A stretch of 64,000 bases of DNA, taken from contig CM075781.1 of NCBI GenBank assembly GCA_037974665.1, positions 32,093,235-32,157,234 of the forward strand, given 5' to 3'. Under the pieces are notes generated by a model, which saw nothing but the letters and a program-made list of their open reading frames with translations, was not told the DNA's origin and ran no database searches. Below are positions 45,428-57,342 of this stretch, piece after piece. Numbering within the stretch: position 1 is the first letter of the stretch; the number at the start of each line of letters is the position of its first letter. Origin of the DNA: Ehretia macrophylla. Its lineage: Eukaryota > Streptophyta > Magnoliopsida > Boraginales > Ehretiaceae. Position numbers and translations under genes: made by a program.

Positions 45428-45775
45428 CTAAGGATCTTTTTTTTTTTGCCGTAAAATAACTTACTTGTGTAAAATATTTTCCTAAAAAATAAAATATTTT
45501 ACAGGATTTTGTTTGTTTGCCGTAAAATAATTTGTTGGGAGAAAATATTTTTCATAAAAATAGATTATTGAAAAATATTTTTTGGTGTTTGGATGTCGTA
45601 AGTTTCGTAAAATATTTTCTTCTTCCAAAGTCCAGTAAAATATTTTACAAAATCTTGTACTAGCCATAATTATTGACCGGAAAATATTTTACGGTAAATT
45701 AAGAAAAAACAACAGTAATTTTGGACAGAAAAATATTTTCCAAAAAAATATTTTACGGCAAACAACGGAGCCCTA
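45428..45775. mobile_element. MITE rich in GTAAAATATTTT
   Basis: The left end contains TTTTTTGCCGTAAAATA and the right end, inverted, GTTTGCCGTAAAATATTTT. The interior repeats GAAAATATTTT in both directions, so it can fold back. No transposase. Confidence 0.55.
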
Positions 45776-45820
45776 AGATGTTGTAATGAAAATAAAAAAA
45801 CGGATCTTCTTTGCCATATA

Positions 45821-45854
<34 letters not shown>

Positions 45855-46440
45855 TTTTATTTTTTTTTTTTATTTTTTTAATTCAAGAGAAGCCTAAGAC
45901 CGTCCAACACATACTATCTTTGCCACAATTTCATACAACTAACATTGACAATTTTCTCCACGATACTTATTTATCGGAATTGACTTGAAAATGATATGTC
46001 ATTTTGAATGATCAAATCCAAAATTTCAAAAATTGCATTGACACCAATAGCCACCCAAGCAAGATGAATAGTTGTTTGGACAAGTCCAAATAATTGCCCG
46101 AATAAATTGAATAACCGTCTAGACTGGTCCAATAACTATTCGCACAATTAATAGTCGGTCAGACAGATACAACAGTTGTCTAGGCTGCAACATATTTGTA
46201 ATTCAACAAAACTACAAGAGCCAAAAAACAAAAAAACACAATATCGTTTGTAAGCTAACCCCTTATTTCTCTGAGCTACTTGCGTGCAAGATAATTAAAC
46301 CTTTCCCCATCTGTCAAATTTACTTGCATGCAAGACAATTTTACCTTCCCCATCTATCAAACTTAATCTTTTCTCATAAAGAAAACACAATTGCAATAAT
46401 ATCTCATTAAATATCTATGCACTATATATCTTGCAGCAAC
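45776..46440. other. Intergenic, low-complexity T tract, then unique AT-rich DNA
   Basis: A TA run and long T tract at 45817-45880. The rest has no recognisable gene. The right part may be the 3' flank of the ARP1-like gene. Confidence 0.4.
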
Positions 46441-46446
46441 CAGGAG

Positions 46447-46483
46447 GGAGAGAGAGAGAGAGGGAGAGAGAGAGAGAGAGAGG
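46447..46483. repeat. GA microsatellite
   Basis: About 37 bp of mostly GA dinucleotides lie downstream of the ARP1-like gene. Confidence 0.85.
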
Positions 46484-46801
46484 TCATTTGCTTAACATGC
46501 AAGCTTTAATGCAGCTTTGAGTTCAATTGAGCCATGAACATAATCTCATGATATACGAGAAGGCATACATGACTTGTACTGTTACAATAATTTCGTCTAT
46601 TAAAAGTTGCAGCTCGAGTTGAGATGCATCAGGGTTAGAGAAGAAGAGAGGATTTGAATGAATGTAATTAATTAGAATATCCCTAAGAATTTTTTTTTTT
46701 TTTTTTAAAAAATAAAATAAAAAATGGAAAGAAGAGCTAGCCACTGCAGATGAGGATAATAATATTGTTCTCTGAGCAGCCACCACCCTCCTCCTTTGTT
46801 A

Positions 46802-49800
46802 TTACTTGCCTCTTAAGCCAACACCTGTGCCAACTGTACCTACTCCACAGCCAAGCAAACTGAAGATATAGTATCAGTTTTCAATTATGCAACAGACTGT
46901 ATCGATCATAATTGTACAAGTTGCAAATGCATGATTATTATTTGATTTGATTCCTTATACATTCACATGGCCATGTTCAGGTGTTTAGGTTAGTCACACA
47001 CGAGACCTTCTGAAATTGACCCTAAGAAAATTAGTTTTTTTAACTAATTTGAATTTAAGATGTGAACCAAGCTAAATGTTTAAAAGTTTTTTTTTAACTT
47101 TTTCATAAGATTTGGGTAAATAACACGTTTAGTCCCTCTTATTTGCCGTGTTTAACAAATTGGTCATCTATATTCAAATCTGTTTCTTTTTTGTTTTCTC
47201 ATGTATGTTAGTTGTGTCACAATTAATCTTCTTCACTTGTTTGACAATAATACCCCAGCAAGTGAAGTACGAAATTTCCAAATTGTGGAGGAATTATTAT
47301 CAAACACGTGAAAAGATGGTCAATTTTTTTACCAAAAAATTAACAATAATACAACTAACATATGTGAGGGACCAAAAGCTAATACTTTCAAAGAAAATGA
47401 ACCAATTTATTAAACATGATAAAAATAAAGGTTAACATATCATTAACTCATAAGCCAGATTATCTTCGACTTTACGGGAAAAATCAAAATGGAAAAAACT
47501 TAATTACCTGTATTAGGAGCAATAGATGTGGCCTTTGGGATCAAGGGTGTCACTCCAGTTATTGGGCCAGTTGTGGTCGGATACATGTGTGCTGGAAGGC
47601 CCATTGTCTGGGGTTGATGGTATTGGCACAGAGGGTACATGGGCATCAACGTGTTCGCACCCATCATGGGCTGACCTGGATACACTTGTGAGAAATGCCC
47701 ATTCATGTAGGACCCACCGGTGTAGCCCATCTTCTGCACACAATTCAAACATTTGAATTTAAAAAAAAACATCACATCACAAAAAAAAAAAAAAAAAGAG
47801 AAAACATGAAACATTGAAATTAATTCTATTAGAGTTAATTTTTTTTCTTCCATTAGCTAATCAGAAGCAAAAGGAAAATGAAAATGCCAATGTGAATTTA
47901 CAGATTATGAGTAAATTTTTTCATTGAAGCTTAAATTGAAATGATTAATATGGTGATCGAAAACTTATAAGATACTGCAAATTATCGATTTCTATTTATT
48001 AGACGTGAAATACATAGGATATTGTTCTAAAGGAGATGGATTTGCCAAAGAATGCCGTTTCATTTCTTTTAATTTCCTCAATTTAAATATCTATAAAGTA
48101 ATTAACATATCAATTTTCAAGAAGCAATAGGTTTGTGATAAGAGTAATGGTTAATGTCACATTTTCTATACGTTTTTATCTTTCTTTTGTATGGTAAAAA
48201 TTTATTTGTTAAATGTTAAAAAATATATCATATATAACCCTAGGGGTCATCCTAATCCTAATGGTAGTGGTCAGACTCTTTTGTCAAGAGGTCTTGGGTT
48301 CGAGTATGCCTACTATCGTTGAAGATTATATGTTCACTTATTTGATACATGTCTTGGGTCAGGTCGTTGTACTCGAGAGGTTCTAGTTCACATTCAACTG
48401 TTAGGCCAACAACGGGACACCGGTGTGTCCCATCCGATATCAATGAGTGGTGACTAATTTGATCTATATCTCGTAGGTTGATTGAGTGGAGATATTTTTC
48501 TAGATTAGTAAAAAAAAAAATTCACATATATAATACGACCTCTATTACATAGAGAAGGATAAATAGATGAACCGATAATATACAGTAATGCTGGTTTTAA
48601 TAATGGGATCCACTAGAAGGTGCTCATTGACTATTAGAGGGTTAAGCATCATTTACGCCAGTATCAAATGCGTAATTAACTAAATTTAGTGGGAAGGCTA
48701 TTTAATTTGCTGTAACTAGTCTATCAATATTTTGCAATGAATTGCTTTAAGAAGCAATATCACCAAAATAGTAGTGCGCATTGATGTTCATTGAAATGGA
48801 CAGAAATGGTCACACAATTTCGAAGCACATGCAAGATTCAGAGAGGAAAGGAAAAGATGATGCTGAGGAGACATAAATGGTTTGCATTTGAACATTTTAC
48901 AGATATACAGTTAGCACCTTTAAATGGAACATTTTCAGTTCAGTGACGGACCCAATCACCTAAGTTTAAAGGTATACTTGTATGGTGAAAGAGATCAGGG
49001 TGTGATATCATATAACGAAAGTATTAAACATAATAATTATTTGAAAAAAAAAACCAATTTTTTTTTTCCCCAAGTTGAGGTGGTGCATGTGCGCCCCCTC
49101 AACCATTAATAGGTCCACCCCTAGTTTAGAGAAATGTTTATTTTCATGCAAAGCACATAATTACAAGTCAGAGAAAACATTGCTTAATTAAACTAGACCA
49201 TGTCTCTATATGATGAAATTATTTGTCCTGGAGGCGGAGTTATTCACGTGTCAGCGGGGACTGTAGAGCCACATTAAGGAATGAGTTGTGACTCCATTTT
49301 TTTATAAATGCATGTATATATTTCCTTGGAGTGAAAAATTAATTTACTTTCCAAAGAAAAAAAAGTTATCCATATACGATTACTAAATTGTGCATTTTTG
49401 GCCTCTACTAAACAATAATCTTGGATCAACCTTGATGTGTCATGAGGTTTGAATCTAATGGCGGATTTACTTGGAGGCAAAAAGAGAGGAGTTATTGAGT
49501 GAGTTGAAACTATAATTCTTGAAAATGTATGTATTTTTAAGGTATTTTTAGACTAAAAAATTAATGTAATTCCCACTGAAAAAAATTATCCATATATGAG
49601 TTTTCAATTGAGTGTTTTAGTTTTTACTAAATAAAAATCTTAAATCCGCCTCTGTTTAAATTCTAAAGTGAGCCTAAAAAACTTCACCCAAAATGGTCCA
49701 ATCGTATTGATATTTACATATTAAAATCTAAACAGTTAGCATCAGAACTAATCCAAAGCACGTTCATGGAATCTTTGATTAATTTATTAAAAAAAAAACC

Positions 49801-50995
49801 GTAACATGTGAAAGTACTTACATGATTGTAACTCATATCTGTCGCCATGTAGGTTGGAGAATACCTAAAACAAAGCATCATCATCACAATTTAGATCATG
49901 GTCCAACATTATCATATGAAACATCTTTCATAGATCACTATGTTACAACATACCCATAGAAAGGAACAGCTTGATGGTGTTGATGATGATGAAATGGTGA
50001 AGCAGGTGCCCCTGTTGGGTAATACCACTGCACGTGATTCGTTGGTGCCGCTGAATGAGCCCTTGGTCCAACATTGGGTCCTTCAGACATAAAAAGAAAT
50101 ATTTAGAGTGATATAAAATATTACTCGTAATTATTTCTAGAAACGAGCCACGTATTCTCTTTTGGAATTTTTTCAACTCTTGATTGATAAAAAGGTAAAT
50201 GTCATGGCTTTAAGGATAATGGGTTATTATGAATGGCATGCATTGGATTATTTTCTTTTTTCAAAGGAGGTACGAGCCGATTATGAAATGGTAATGTTTA
50301 TTTTTTATAAACGAGTAATATTGTTTCTTGTAGTACTAGATCGTGTATTCAATGAGTGTGTGCATAAAACTACCTTGTTGAGGAGGCGGCGCAGGGGTGG
50401 AAGCCCTGGGGCGCCGGGCGCCAAGGGAAGCAAGATTGCAGTTAGCTCGACGGCCACTGATGATTGGCGTAGCATCCTCACATGCCTTCTTAGCTGCCTC
50501 CGCATCCTTAAACGTCACCTAAAAATTTATAATAAGAAACATAAGCCAACATTCATATTGCCAAAAAGAAAACTATATATGCATAGATTTTTTTTTTTTC
50601 CTTCAATCAACAAGCACTAATTGCATATATTTTCTTAAAAATAATGAACGTTCAAAAACATCCAACTAATAGAGGGCAAATCTACCAGCACGTAAAGGTC
50701 ACATGCTAGAAATAGAGGTAAAACAACAATCATTTTAAATGTCGGTCCCAATATATACATATAATAATAGAAGATGAATGAAAGTATGCATGCTACTCAC
50801 AAAGCCATAGCCCTTGGATCGGCCGGTGAGCTTATCCTGTATGATGACAGCTTCCAAGATCTCACCAAACTTCTCAAAGTGAGCTCTCATGGCTTCTTTT
50901 GGAGTCTCCCATGCTAAGCCACCAACAAACACTTTCGTAAACATTGTATCACCCAAGATTTGCCCATTTGTGGTGGTGTTGTTGCTCACTGTCAT
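46802..50995 (-). CDS. ARP1: ARP1-type RRM RNA-binding protein, six coding exons, 257 aa
   Basis: Exons on the minus strand are 50995-50801, 50518-50374, 50080-49954, 49864-49822, 47733-47508 and 46839-46802. All junctions have GT donors and AG acceptors and the phases join; the sum is 774 nt. Residues 20-97 form one RRM, with RNP2 VFVGGL (22-27) and RNP1 KGYGFVTF (61-68), the latter split by intron 1. The C-terminal part is rich in Pro, Gln, Tyr, His and Met, a likely flexible region. Length and layout fit plant ARP1 and the related vertebrate RBM24/38 proteins, which bind mRNA. ARP1 of Arabidopsis is linked to abscisic-acid response. I start at 50995; an ATG 15 codons upstream in frame is less likely. 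No damage is seen. Confidence 0.85.
48238..48520 (+). mobile_element. SINE in intron 4 of the ARP1-like gene
   Basis: The 5' part has tRNA-like A (TAATGGTAGTGG) and B (GGGTTCGAGT) box sequences, and the 3' end is GATTAGT followed by an A run. The target duplication CATATATAA is perfect (48229-48237 and 48525-48533). It lies antisense to the gene. Confidence 0.8.
49222..49655. repeat. Diverged repeat with GGCGGA ends, in intron 4 of the ARP1-like gene
   Basis: The block GGAGGCGGAGTT and its inverted counterpart AATCCGCCTCTG flank AT-rich sequence with two CCACTGAAAAA-like words. It resembles the family at 58918-59365. Limits are uncertain. Confidence 0.4.
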
Positions 50996-51056
50996 TCTTT
51001 TCAAACACAATGTACGTATGTATTTTTCTCCAAAATACACCCAATACTATGTATAC

Positions 51057-51060
<4 letters not shown>

Positions 51061-51087
<27 letters not shown>
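51061..51087. repeat. TA microsatellite in the ARP1 5' region
   Basis: About 26 bp of TA repeats lie about 70 bp upstream of the chosen start codon. Confidence 0.8.
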
Positions 51088-51145
51088 AGAGAGAAAGAAA
51101 GAGCGGAATGAGAGTCAATAGGGTGTTTGAGAAGGGAGAAGGAAG

Positions 51146-51158
51146 ATTATATAAACTT
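51146..51158 (-). promoter_or_regulatory. Possible TATA box of the ARP1-like gene
   Basis: On the minus strand GTTTATATAATCT lies about 155 bp upstream of the ATG at 50995, outside the TA microsatellite. Confidence 0.45.
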
Positions 51159-51299
51159 GGGAAGGGGAGAGTTGTGGGAGAATGTAAGAAAATAGTAGTA
51201 TTGTATAGTAGGAGGTGGGGTACATTGATGAATGGGGTGTGTGTGCAAGTGTATGTGACATAGTGTGTGCGTTAAGAATATAATAATGGGAAAGAAAAC

Positions 51300-53562
51300 A
51301 GAGAGACAGAATGGCAGACAAATGGACTATGGGGTTGAGGTCATCAGCTTGAAGTAAAAATTATTTCGTAATATCATAACGTTATCAATAAAATTAACAA
51401 TTATAAATTGTTGATATATCATTTTATTTTAACGATAGCAAGAACCATATTCATCTTCTACTATCACGGCTTAATTACTGTGTTTCCTTTTCCTTACTCT
51501 GCATTAATTGGAATATCGTTGGGTTATTTGCTGTTTTTTTCTTTCTCTTGGATGGATTAACATATGTTCTCATATTTACTATCATGCGCTTATACTACAT
51601 GGGCTGAGTCCCACAGCATATGGGGAAGTGGGCTGACCATTCATCGAGTAGTCCGGGTGGATGAAAAAATTTTCATATTCCGAGAGATTAGTCTAGTGAA
51701 TCAGTGATGAAGTGTATGAAATTTCAAGTTCGAATTGGGAAAGAAGAGTTAATTATCAATTTTAATAAACTTTGTGTATAATTAATTTAGATCATATCTT
51801 ATTTGAGTACGATCATGTATCTAAAAACTTGATACTCTTGATATGAACTATCGGATAACTTTTTAGGAGAAAACATTGTATACATCACAATTTGGTTTGT
51901 TAATTTATATTCTAGTGTGGTCTGATATTGCAATTGACTTTTCTATATCAAATCAGGATTGGCTCGTTGCTCAGTTTCTTTTCGGCAATTAATAATCGTG
52001 ATTAATGATTAGTAGGAGTAAATCAGTTTTTTTTTTTTTTTTGGGGTCAAAGATGAGAAATCAGTTCACAATAGTTACGCCTTAACTATTGGCGTGATAA
52101 GAAAGATGATTGATACCTTGAGGAAAAAAGAAAGAAAAAGTAAAGTAACCTTTTGCTGTTTAAATTAGAGCAAAGTTGTCGTATAATCCCTAATTGCTTG
52201 GGAAAAATAAATTGCTGTAAGCAAGGCGTACATTTACACTTTCTTTGCACCGAGGGAAACGAGGGGAAGGCGGGGGAAACCAAAGGAATAAGATATCACT
52301 CCTCTCATTTGCAGAGATAGCAATCGGGAATGAGTTTTGCGGATATTCATTTCACTGCACTCCCGCCCTAAATAAAAGGATTATTTGGGCGACAAATGGG
52401 GTGTGCGGCCGGGCGTAAGGCTTGAGTTTTATTTTCGACGCAGGTGTGAGATGAGGGCTTGGGAATAGAATTCCCGCCCCACATGTAAATTTTATTTAAA
52501 TATTTTTTTATTTTTTTATGTGCTATTAAAACTCTAAGATTACAATTAGAGAACAATATTGTTTCCGAGCTCTATAACACTGAATATTATAAATTAATTA
52601 TGTTTGTATCTTTAACTAATTGTTTAATAGCGAATGATATATCTTATTTTTCTTATCATGATGAGGATGCTATTTGATTTTCCTAAGTAGTGGGTATTAA
52701 TGAGACTTATTTTAATCTTTTAACAAAATCAAATATCATGAATTTCTCATGTAACTATTATTTAATTAAAGTTATAACGTTATTTTTCTTGCATATTTTT
52801 CTTCATAGTTCTCAATCCACACCTATACACATACATATTACAACTTGTATTACACTCTCTATTGGATCAAAATATCACGATTGACGTAAACATTGAAGTA
52901 GTCTCTCGAATAAATTCAGAGCCATCTCACGATTTACGACTCCTTAATCTTGTTGAAAACTGTTGAACATACTTATTGTCATTCAAACTAAGACTCGGCC
53001 ATACAAACGGATCAATATCCCCATAATCAGGATCAAAGATTAAAAAAAATAAAAATAAAAAGGATCAAGAAGATGAAAATAATATAGGAATTGGGAACTA
53101 ATCATTGCTCTTAACGTTCGAAGTAAGTTGTGCTAACTGATGAACTGCCTTGCGGTTTCTCATAGGTTGGCGATCTCATGCTAATTATTCTAACTCTTGA
53201 TTATTTAATTGCTTATTTCCACGTAGGAAATGAAATGTGATGGTATAAAATTAGAGACAAAGCATGTGGAATATGGAAGCAAAACTTAGAATTTTTTTTG
53301 TTTGAAAGAATCAACGCACGAGTTTGAAGCTAATTCGACATGATTTTTTTTTTTTTGCTAGGCAATTCGACATGAATTTTAACGACACTGAGCCCATCTA
53401 CCCTGCAATCTGACAGCTAATAATTTTCTCCATCAATTTGTAGTCGGAAAATTTTGTAGCTGGCTGCTTTTAAGGGCTATCAATTGTCAAGTCTCACCTC
53501 AAGAATGCAGAGATAGCATCAAAGTTGGGTAAATTTCACACTTAGTCTTTATTATTTAAATG
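51300..53562. other. Intergenic upstream of the ARP1-like gene
   Basis: AT-rich DNA. I see no coding domain. A tRNA-like B box (GTTCGAATTGG) near 51730 hints at a decayed SINE. Confidence 0.4.
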
Positions 53563-53571
53563 TTTTTTTAA

Positions 53572-54566
53572 GAATAAATAACTCTAGTGAACACTAAACT
53601 AATTATAAAGTCCTATTTTGACCACTGAACTAATAATAATTTCAAAGGGACCATTAATTAATATAATGAATCTCAAAATGGTCATTTCATCAGTTAACTA
53701 ACCAAGACTCACCAACAGGACTGTAAAACATGGGTAAAATGGAAAACTTACCCTAAGCAATTACAAAACAACCTCCAAACTATTATATATTTGCTATACA
53801 AACCCAAATTTCAAATTTCTTCTATATCTTTTTTTTTTTTGGTTGAAAATTTCTTTTATATCACCTCTAATTTTTCTTCAAATTCCTACACACTGCTCGC
53901 CATTCACCTACTGCACAATCTAAAACTAAATAAAATGTACATGTACCTGCAACTTCAAATAAAACTTCAAATTCCTGCATACTTCTTCCCAAATTCCACT
54001 CACTTGTTACACAATCTAAAACTAGATAACACATACATACACCTGCAACTGCACACACACTTATTCACAATCTAAAATGAAAAAACAATCTACCAAAACA
54101 AAAAAAAAACTTTACATTCAAGATGTTGAAATAGTATATGCATCAAATTTTGTGTGATACCGTGCAATAAAGCAAAGAAATCTCATGAATTTTGGGAAAA
54201 ATTGTTGGAAAATTGAAGATTTCAAAGCCCTAATTTGTTTAAAGCATTTCTAAGCCTAAGTTGAATTTGGGCATTTGTTTTGTCTGACACCCGATGGATA
54301 TATGAGCGCTTTGGGCCAAAAATGAAAAAAATTTCATTTGGTAGTTGTTTTGTAAATATTTTTACTAATTGACTACTTTACCCCTGTTAAACCATGGGCC
54401 AAGCACATTTTTTTACTGTTCCGTTAATGTTTTTGGTTAGTTAATTGATAGAATGGTCATTTTGAGACTCAGTATATTAATTAATAGTCCTTTTGGAATC
54501 ATTGTTAGTTCAATGGCCAAAATAGGACTCTAGGATTAGTTTAGTGGTCCCTGGAGTCATTTACCC
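53572..54566. mobile_element. Non-autonomous Mutator-like element with long inverted repeats
   Basis: The ends are inverted repeats of about 190 bp: ACACTAAACTAAT and AGTCCTATTTTG on the left are complementary to the right end before TTTACCC. The 9-bp flanks TTTTTTTAA (53563-53571) and TTTTTTCAA (54567-54575) agree with one mismatch, as expected for Mutator-like elements. The interior holds a short tandem repeat (about 53875-54060) and no recognisable gene. Confidence 0.7.
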
Positions 54567-54604
54567 TTTTTTCAATATAGTTTTTAATATTTTAAAAGAT
54601 TTAT

Positions 54605-54857
54605 AGAGGTCCTTAATATTTACAAAAGTTATTTAAAATGATCCCTATTGTTCAAACTTAGCCAATTTGGTCCTTATTATTTTTCAAAAAATTCAATTTA
54701 GTCCGTATTATTTTTTTAAAAAATTCAATTCAATCCACGCATGTGATCCCTATTTGGGGACTAAAGAAAATTTTATAGGTAACAAAAGGTACTAAATTGG
54801 CTAGTTTTAAACAATAGGGACCATTTTGAATAACTTTGTAAATATTAGTCAACATGT
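54605..54857. mobile_element. Fold-back MITE beside the Mutator-like element
   Basis: AATATTTACAAAAGTTATTTAA and CCCTATTGTTCAAAC on the left pair with GTTTTAAACAATAGGG and AATAACTTTGTAAATATT on the right. Sequence left of the Mutator-like element (53527-53562) may be its other arm, split by that insertion. Confidence 0.55.
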
Positions 54858-55268
54858 TATTTGAGCCGAGCTGGGCCAGCCTGACCCGTGAACTTATCTA
54901 ACCAATAAATGGGTTGGGTTAGCCCAACTCGTTATTATTTGGGTTGGGTTGAACTCGGTTGAGATTGAAAAAAAATAAATTCATCTCGATCCATTAACTT
55001 TATCTGGGTTAAATGGGTTAATTGGGCTGGGTTTGGGCCAACCCATTTTTCTAAGCAAAAAAAATAAGCAATATACATCAATGAATTGCAAAATTCTTAG
55101 GCAATACAAATTTTTAAAAATAACGTAAAATGTTACTAAGTTAAAAATTCGAACTTACAAAAATTAAAAATTGATGTGAGAAATAATACAAAAATAAAAA
55201 CAAAAACATTATATTTAAACTAATTATTTTTAGTTGTAAAATAAATAAAACTATTACAAATTAATGTT

Positions 55269-55511
55269 TTAATTTCTTTTTTTCTTATGCCTATTACCAT
55301 ATTCAAACAAAAGTTTAATAAAAACTTCTACTCCACCAATTTTAACTCGTTGATCTAAAGCTGCACCAAGACAATAAAAATATGGAAAATCTTCATAATA
55401 TTTAAAAAACTTTTCTTCCGCAATTGGTATAACGTTAGTGAGAAAATTATCTTCTCTATATGAGTTCATATGTTCAATAATAATAACCAATTGAGGAAGA
55501 CAAATCTTCAT
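55269..55511 (-). pseudogene. hAT transposase fragment
   Basis: An 80-codon frame reads like the middle of plant hAT transposases: LPQLVIIIEHMNSYRED, then EEKFFKYYEDFPYFYCLG and ALDQRVKI (family: LDPR-K). The zinc finger and dimerisation regions are missing. GGGTTGGGTT-rich DNA at 54860-55040 may be its terminal region. Confidence 0.6.
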
Positions 55512-55514
55512 TAT

Positions 55515-56156
55515 TTCTTGTTATATGTATGTAATCACCTAGAGTCTAGAGAGGAAGTCCATCATATATTTATACTGTATGTCTATATGTATACACATTT
55601 ACGTATACATATAGTATATACATGTAGTACGTAGATTAGTAGCCTTTCATATATATATATAGTTGGTAGACCTATATGTAGGTGAGGATGTGCATGTGCA
55701 TATCCTCACCTTGGAAAAAATATATATATATCTTTGTTTTTTGGTTTTTTTTTTTTTAAAAATTATTATATTGGACACTTTGTGCATATCTTGAATTCTC
55801 TTATTGCACAAATCCACACCTTAAGTGTGGGTGTTTGGGTCGGTCACTATATATATATATATATATATATACTCATCCAAATTAGAAAGCTGAGTAGTCT
55901 TCCATTCTTGCTTCTTGTGTCAACTGTTCTGTAAATTGCATTATATCCACGCTATTCTGGTAATAGAACATTTGTAAGATTGATATACGTGGAAGTTTGA
56001 TCATATTATTAGTTTCATGTCATTACATTGTTTATGTTACATACATAATTAACCAATTCATCTAGAAAAAAGTATAAAGTCTTTCACTTTTTTTTATTAT
56101 ATATATTTTTTATTTAAGGGAGGCCTAAGGGTACTGTACAAGACCCTTTTTACAAC
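55515..56156. other. Intergenic, AT-rich with TA microsatellites
   Basis: TA runs lie near 55846-55870. No gene is seen. Confidence 0.4.
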
Positions 56157-56165
56157 AATTTTAAA

Positions 56166-57333
56166 GAGTGAAGTGCACCAGACCTCCTGTACTTTAGCAA
56201 AAGTGCACAACACCTCTTATACTTCAAAAACTTCATGAACTACTCCTTGTAGTTTTCAAAAGTGCACAACACCCCCTTAAAGTTAAAAAAATTCATCATA
56301 TTTAACGGATTTTGTAAAAAAGACGTAAATACCCTCAATCTTTTATCATTTTTATTTTTTGTCCTATTCTCTTTTGTTTAGACCAAAAAAATAAAAGAAA
56401 AAGAAATATAAATATATACACACGCACTTACTGGAACGGCGATTGAACAACCAAAGTTGACAACCGAAGACGCGAAGATTGATCTCTTCGAAGACGATGA
56501 CGAGTTCGAAGAGTTCGAAATCGATCAAGGTTAAATTACATTGTTTTTCCTTAATTTTCAGAAAAATTTCATCTATTTTACTTGTTTAAGCTTGAAATTT
56601 ACAGTGTTTCTTACTGCTACATCGTTTGATTGATACATATATATATATATATATATAGTCTTTTATAAATCATGCAAGAGGTATTTTTGTGACTCGGTAA
56701 CAGCGATATATGACAACTTTTCCGCTAGCTTAATTAGTTTAATATGCTGAAAGAAAAAGAAAGATAAAGATTATGATTTGTTGTAATCAGTGGCCATATA
56801 ATATAGTTATGTTATGCGGATTATCTATGCATGTAATTAGTATATTACATGTGAATGCAATGATCTATGTAATGTGATAGTAGTTTAGTTAGAGGTTATT
56901 ATCACTCGAATGAGGATGAGGATTTGTAGTGAATTTTTCTTTGATTATGTTTTAGATAAGCTTTTTGTAAATAAAAGATGTGATATGCTCTCTGCACGAG
57001 GGGGAGGGGGTTTGGGTTGGGGGTGGGGTAGGGGGTGGGGGTGGTGTTGGGGAAGATGACTGTTTTTATTTTTTATTTATTTTTGTTTTCTTTTAAAGGG
57101 TAATTTGGTCAATTCTTATAATTATTTAATAGATAAATTCTTTAAAAATTAATAAAAATCTCACTTAAGGCGTGTGAAGTATACTCTTCGTTAAATTTAA
57201 CAGATTTTTTAACGGCAGGAGAGTGTTGTGCACTTTGGAAAAATCACAAGGACTAATTTAGGGAGTTTTTTAAGTATAAGGGAGTATTGTGCACTTTCTC
57301 TAAAGTACAGGGGGGTTTGGTGCACTTCACCCC
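56166..57333 (+). mobile_element. Pack-MULE: Mutator-like element with a captured DSS1/SEM1 exon
   Basis: Perfect 9-bp target duplications AATTTTAAA flank it (56157-56165 and 57334-57342), the Mutator hallmark. The inverted repeats share GTGAAGTGCACCA, CTGTACTTTAG and AAAGTGCACAA over about 150 bp. Between them lies a piece of host gene (56436-56529 plus adjoining intron) and no transposase. A G-rich stretch is at 57000-57050. Confidence 0.85.
56436..56529 (+). pseudogene. DSS1: Captured first exon of a DSS1/SEM1 (proteasome lid, BRCA2-binding) gene
   Basis: The frame codes for a short acidic peptide containing DLFEDDDEFEEFEIDQ, the conserved N-terminal signature of DSS1/SEM1. The protein is small (about 70-75 aa), acts in the 26S proteasome lid and with BRCA2. 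The codon at the expected start (56436-56438) is ACG instead of ATG, and the exon ends CAAG before a GTTAAATT donor. The C-terminal WEDDWDD half and further exons are absent. So it is a broken copy, captured with part of its intron. Confidence 0.8.
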
Positions 57334-57342
57334 AATTTTAAA

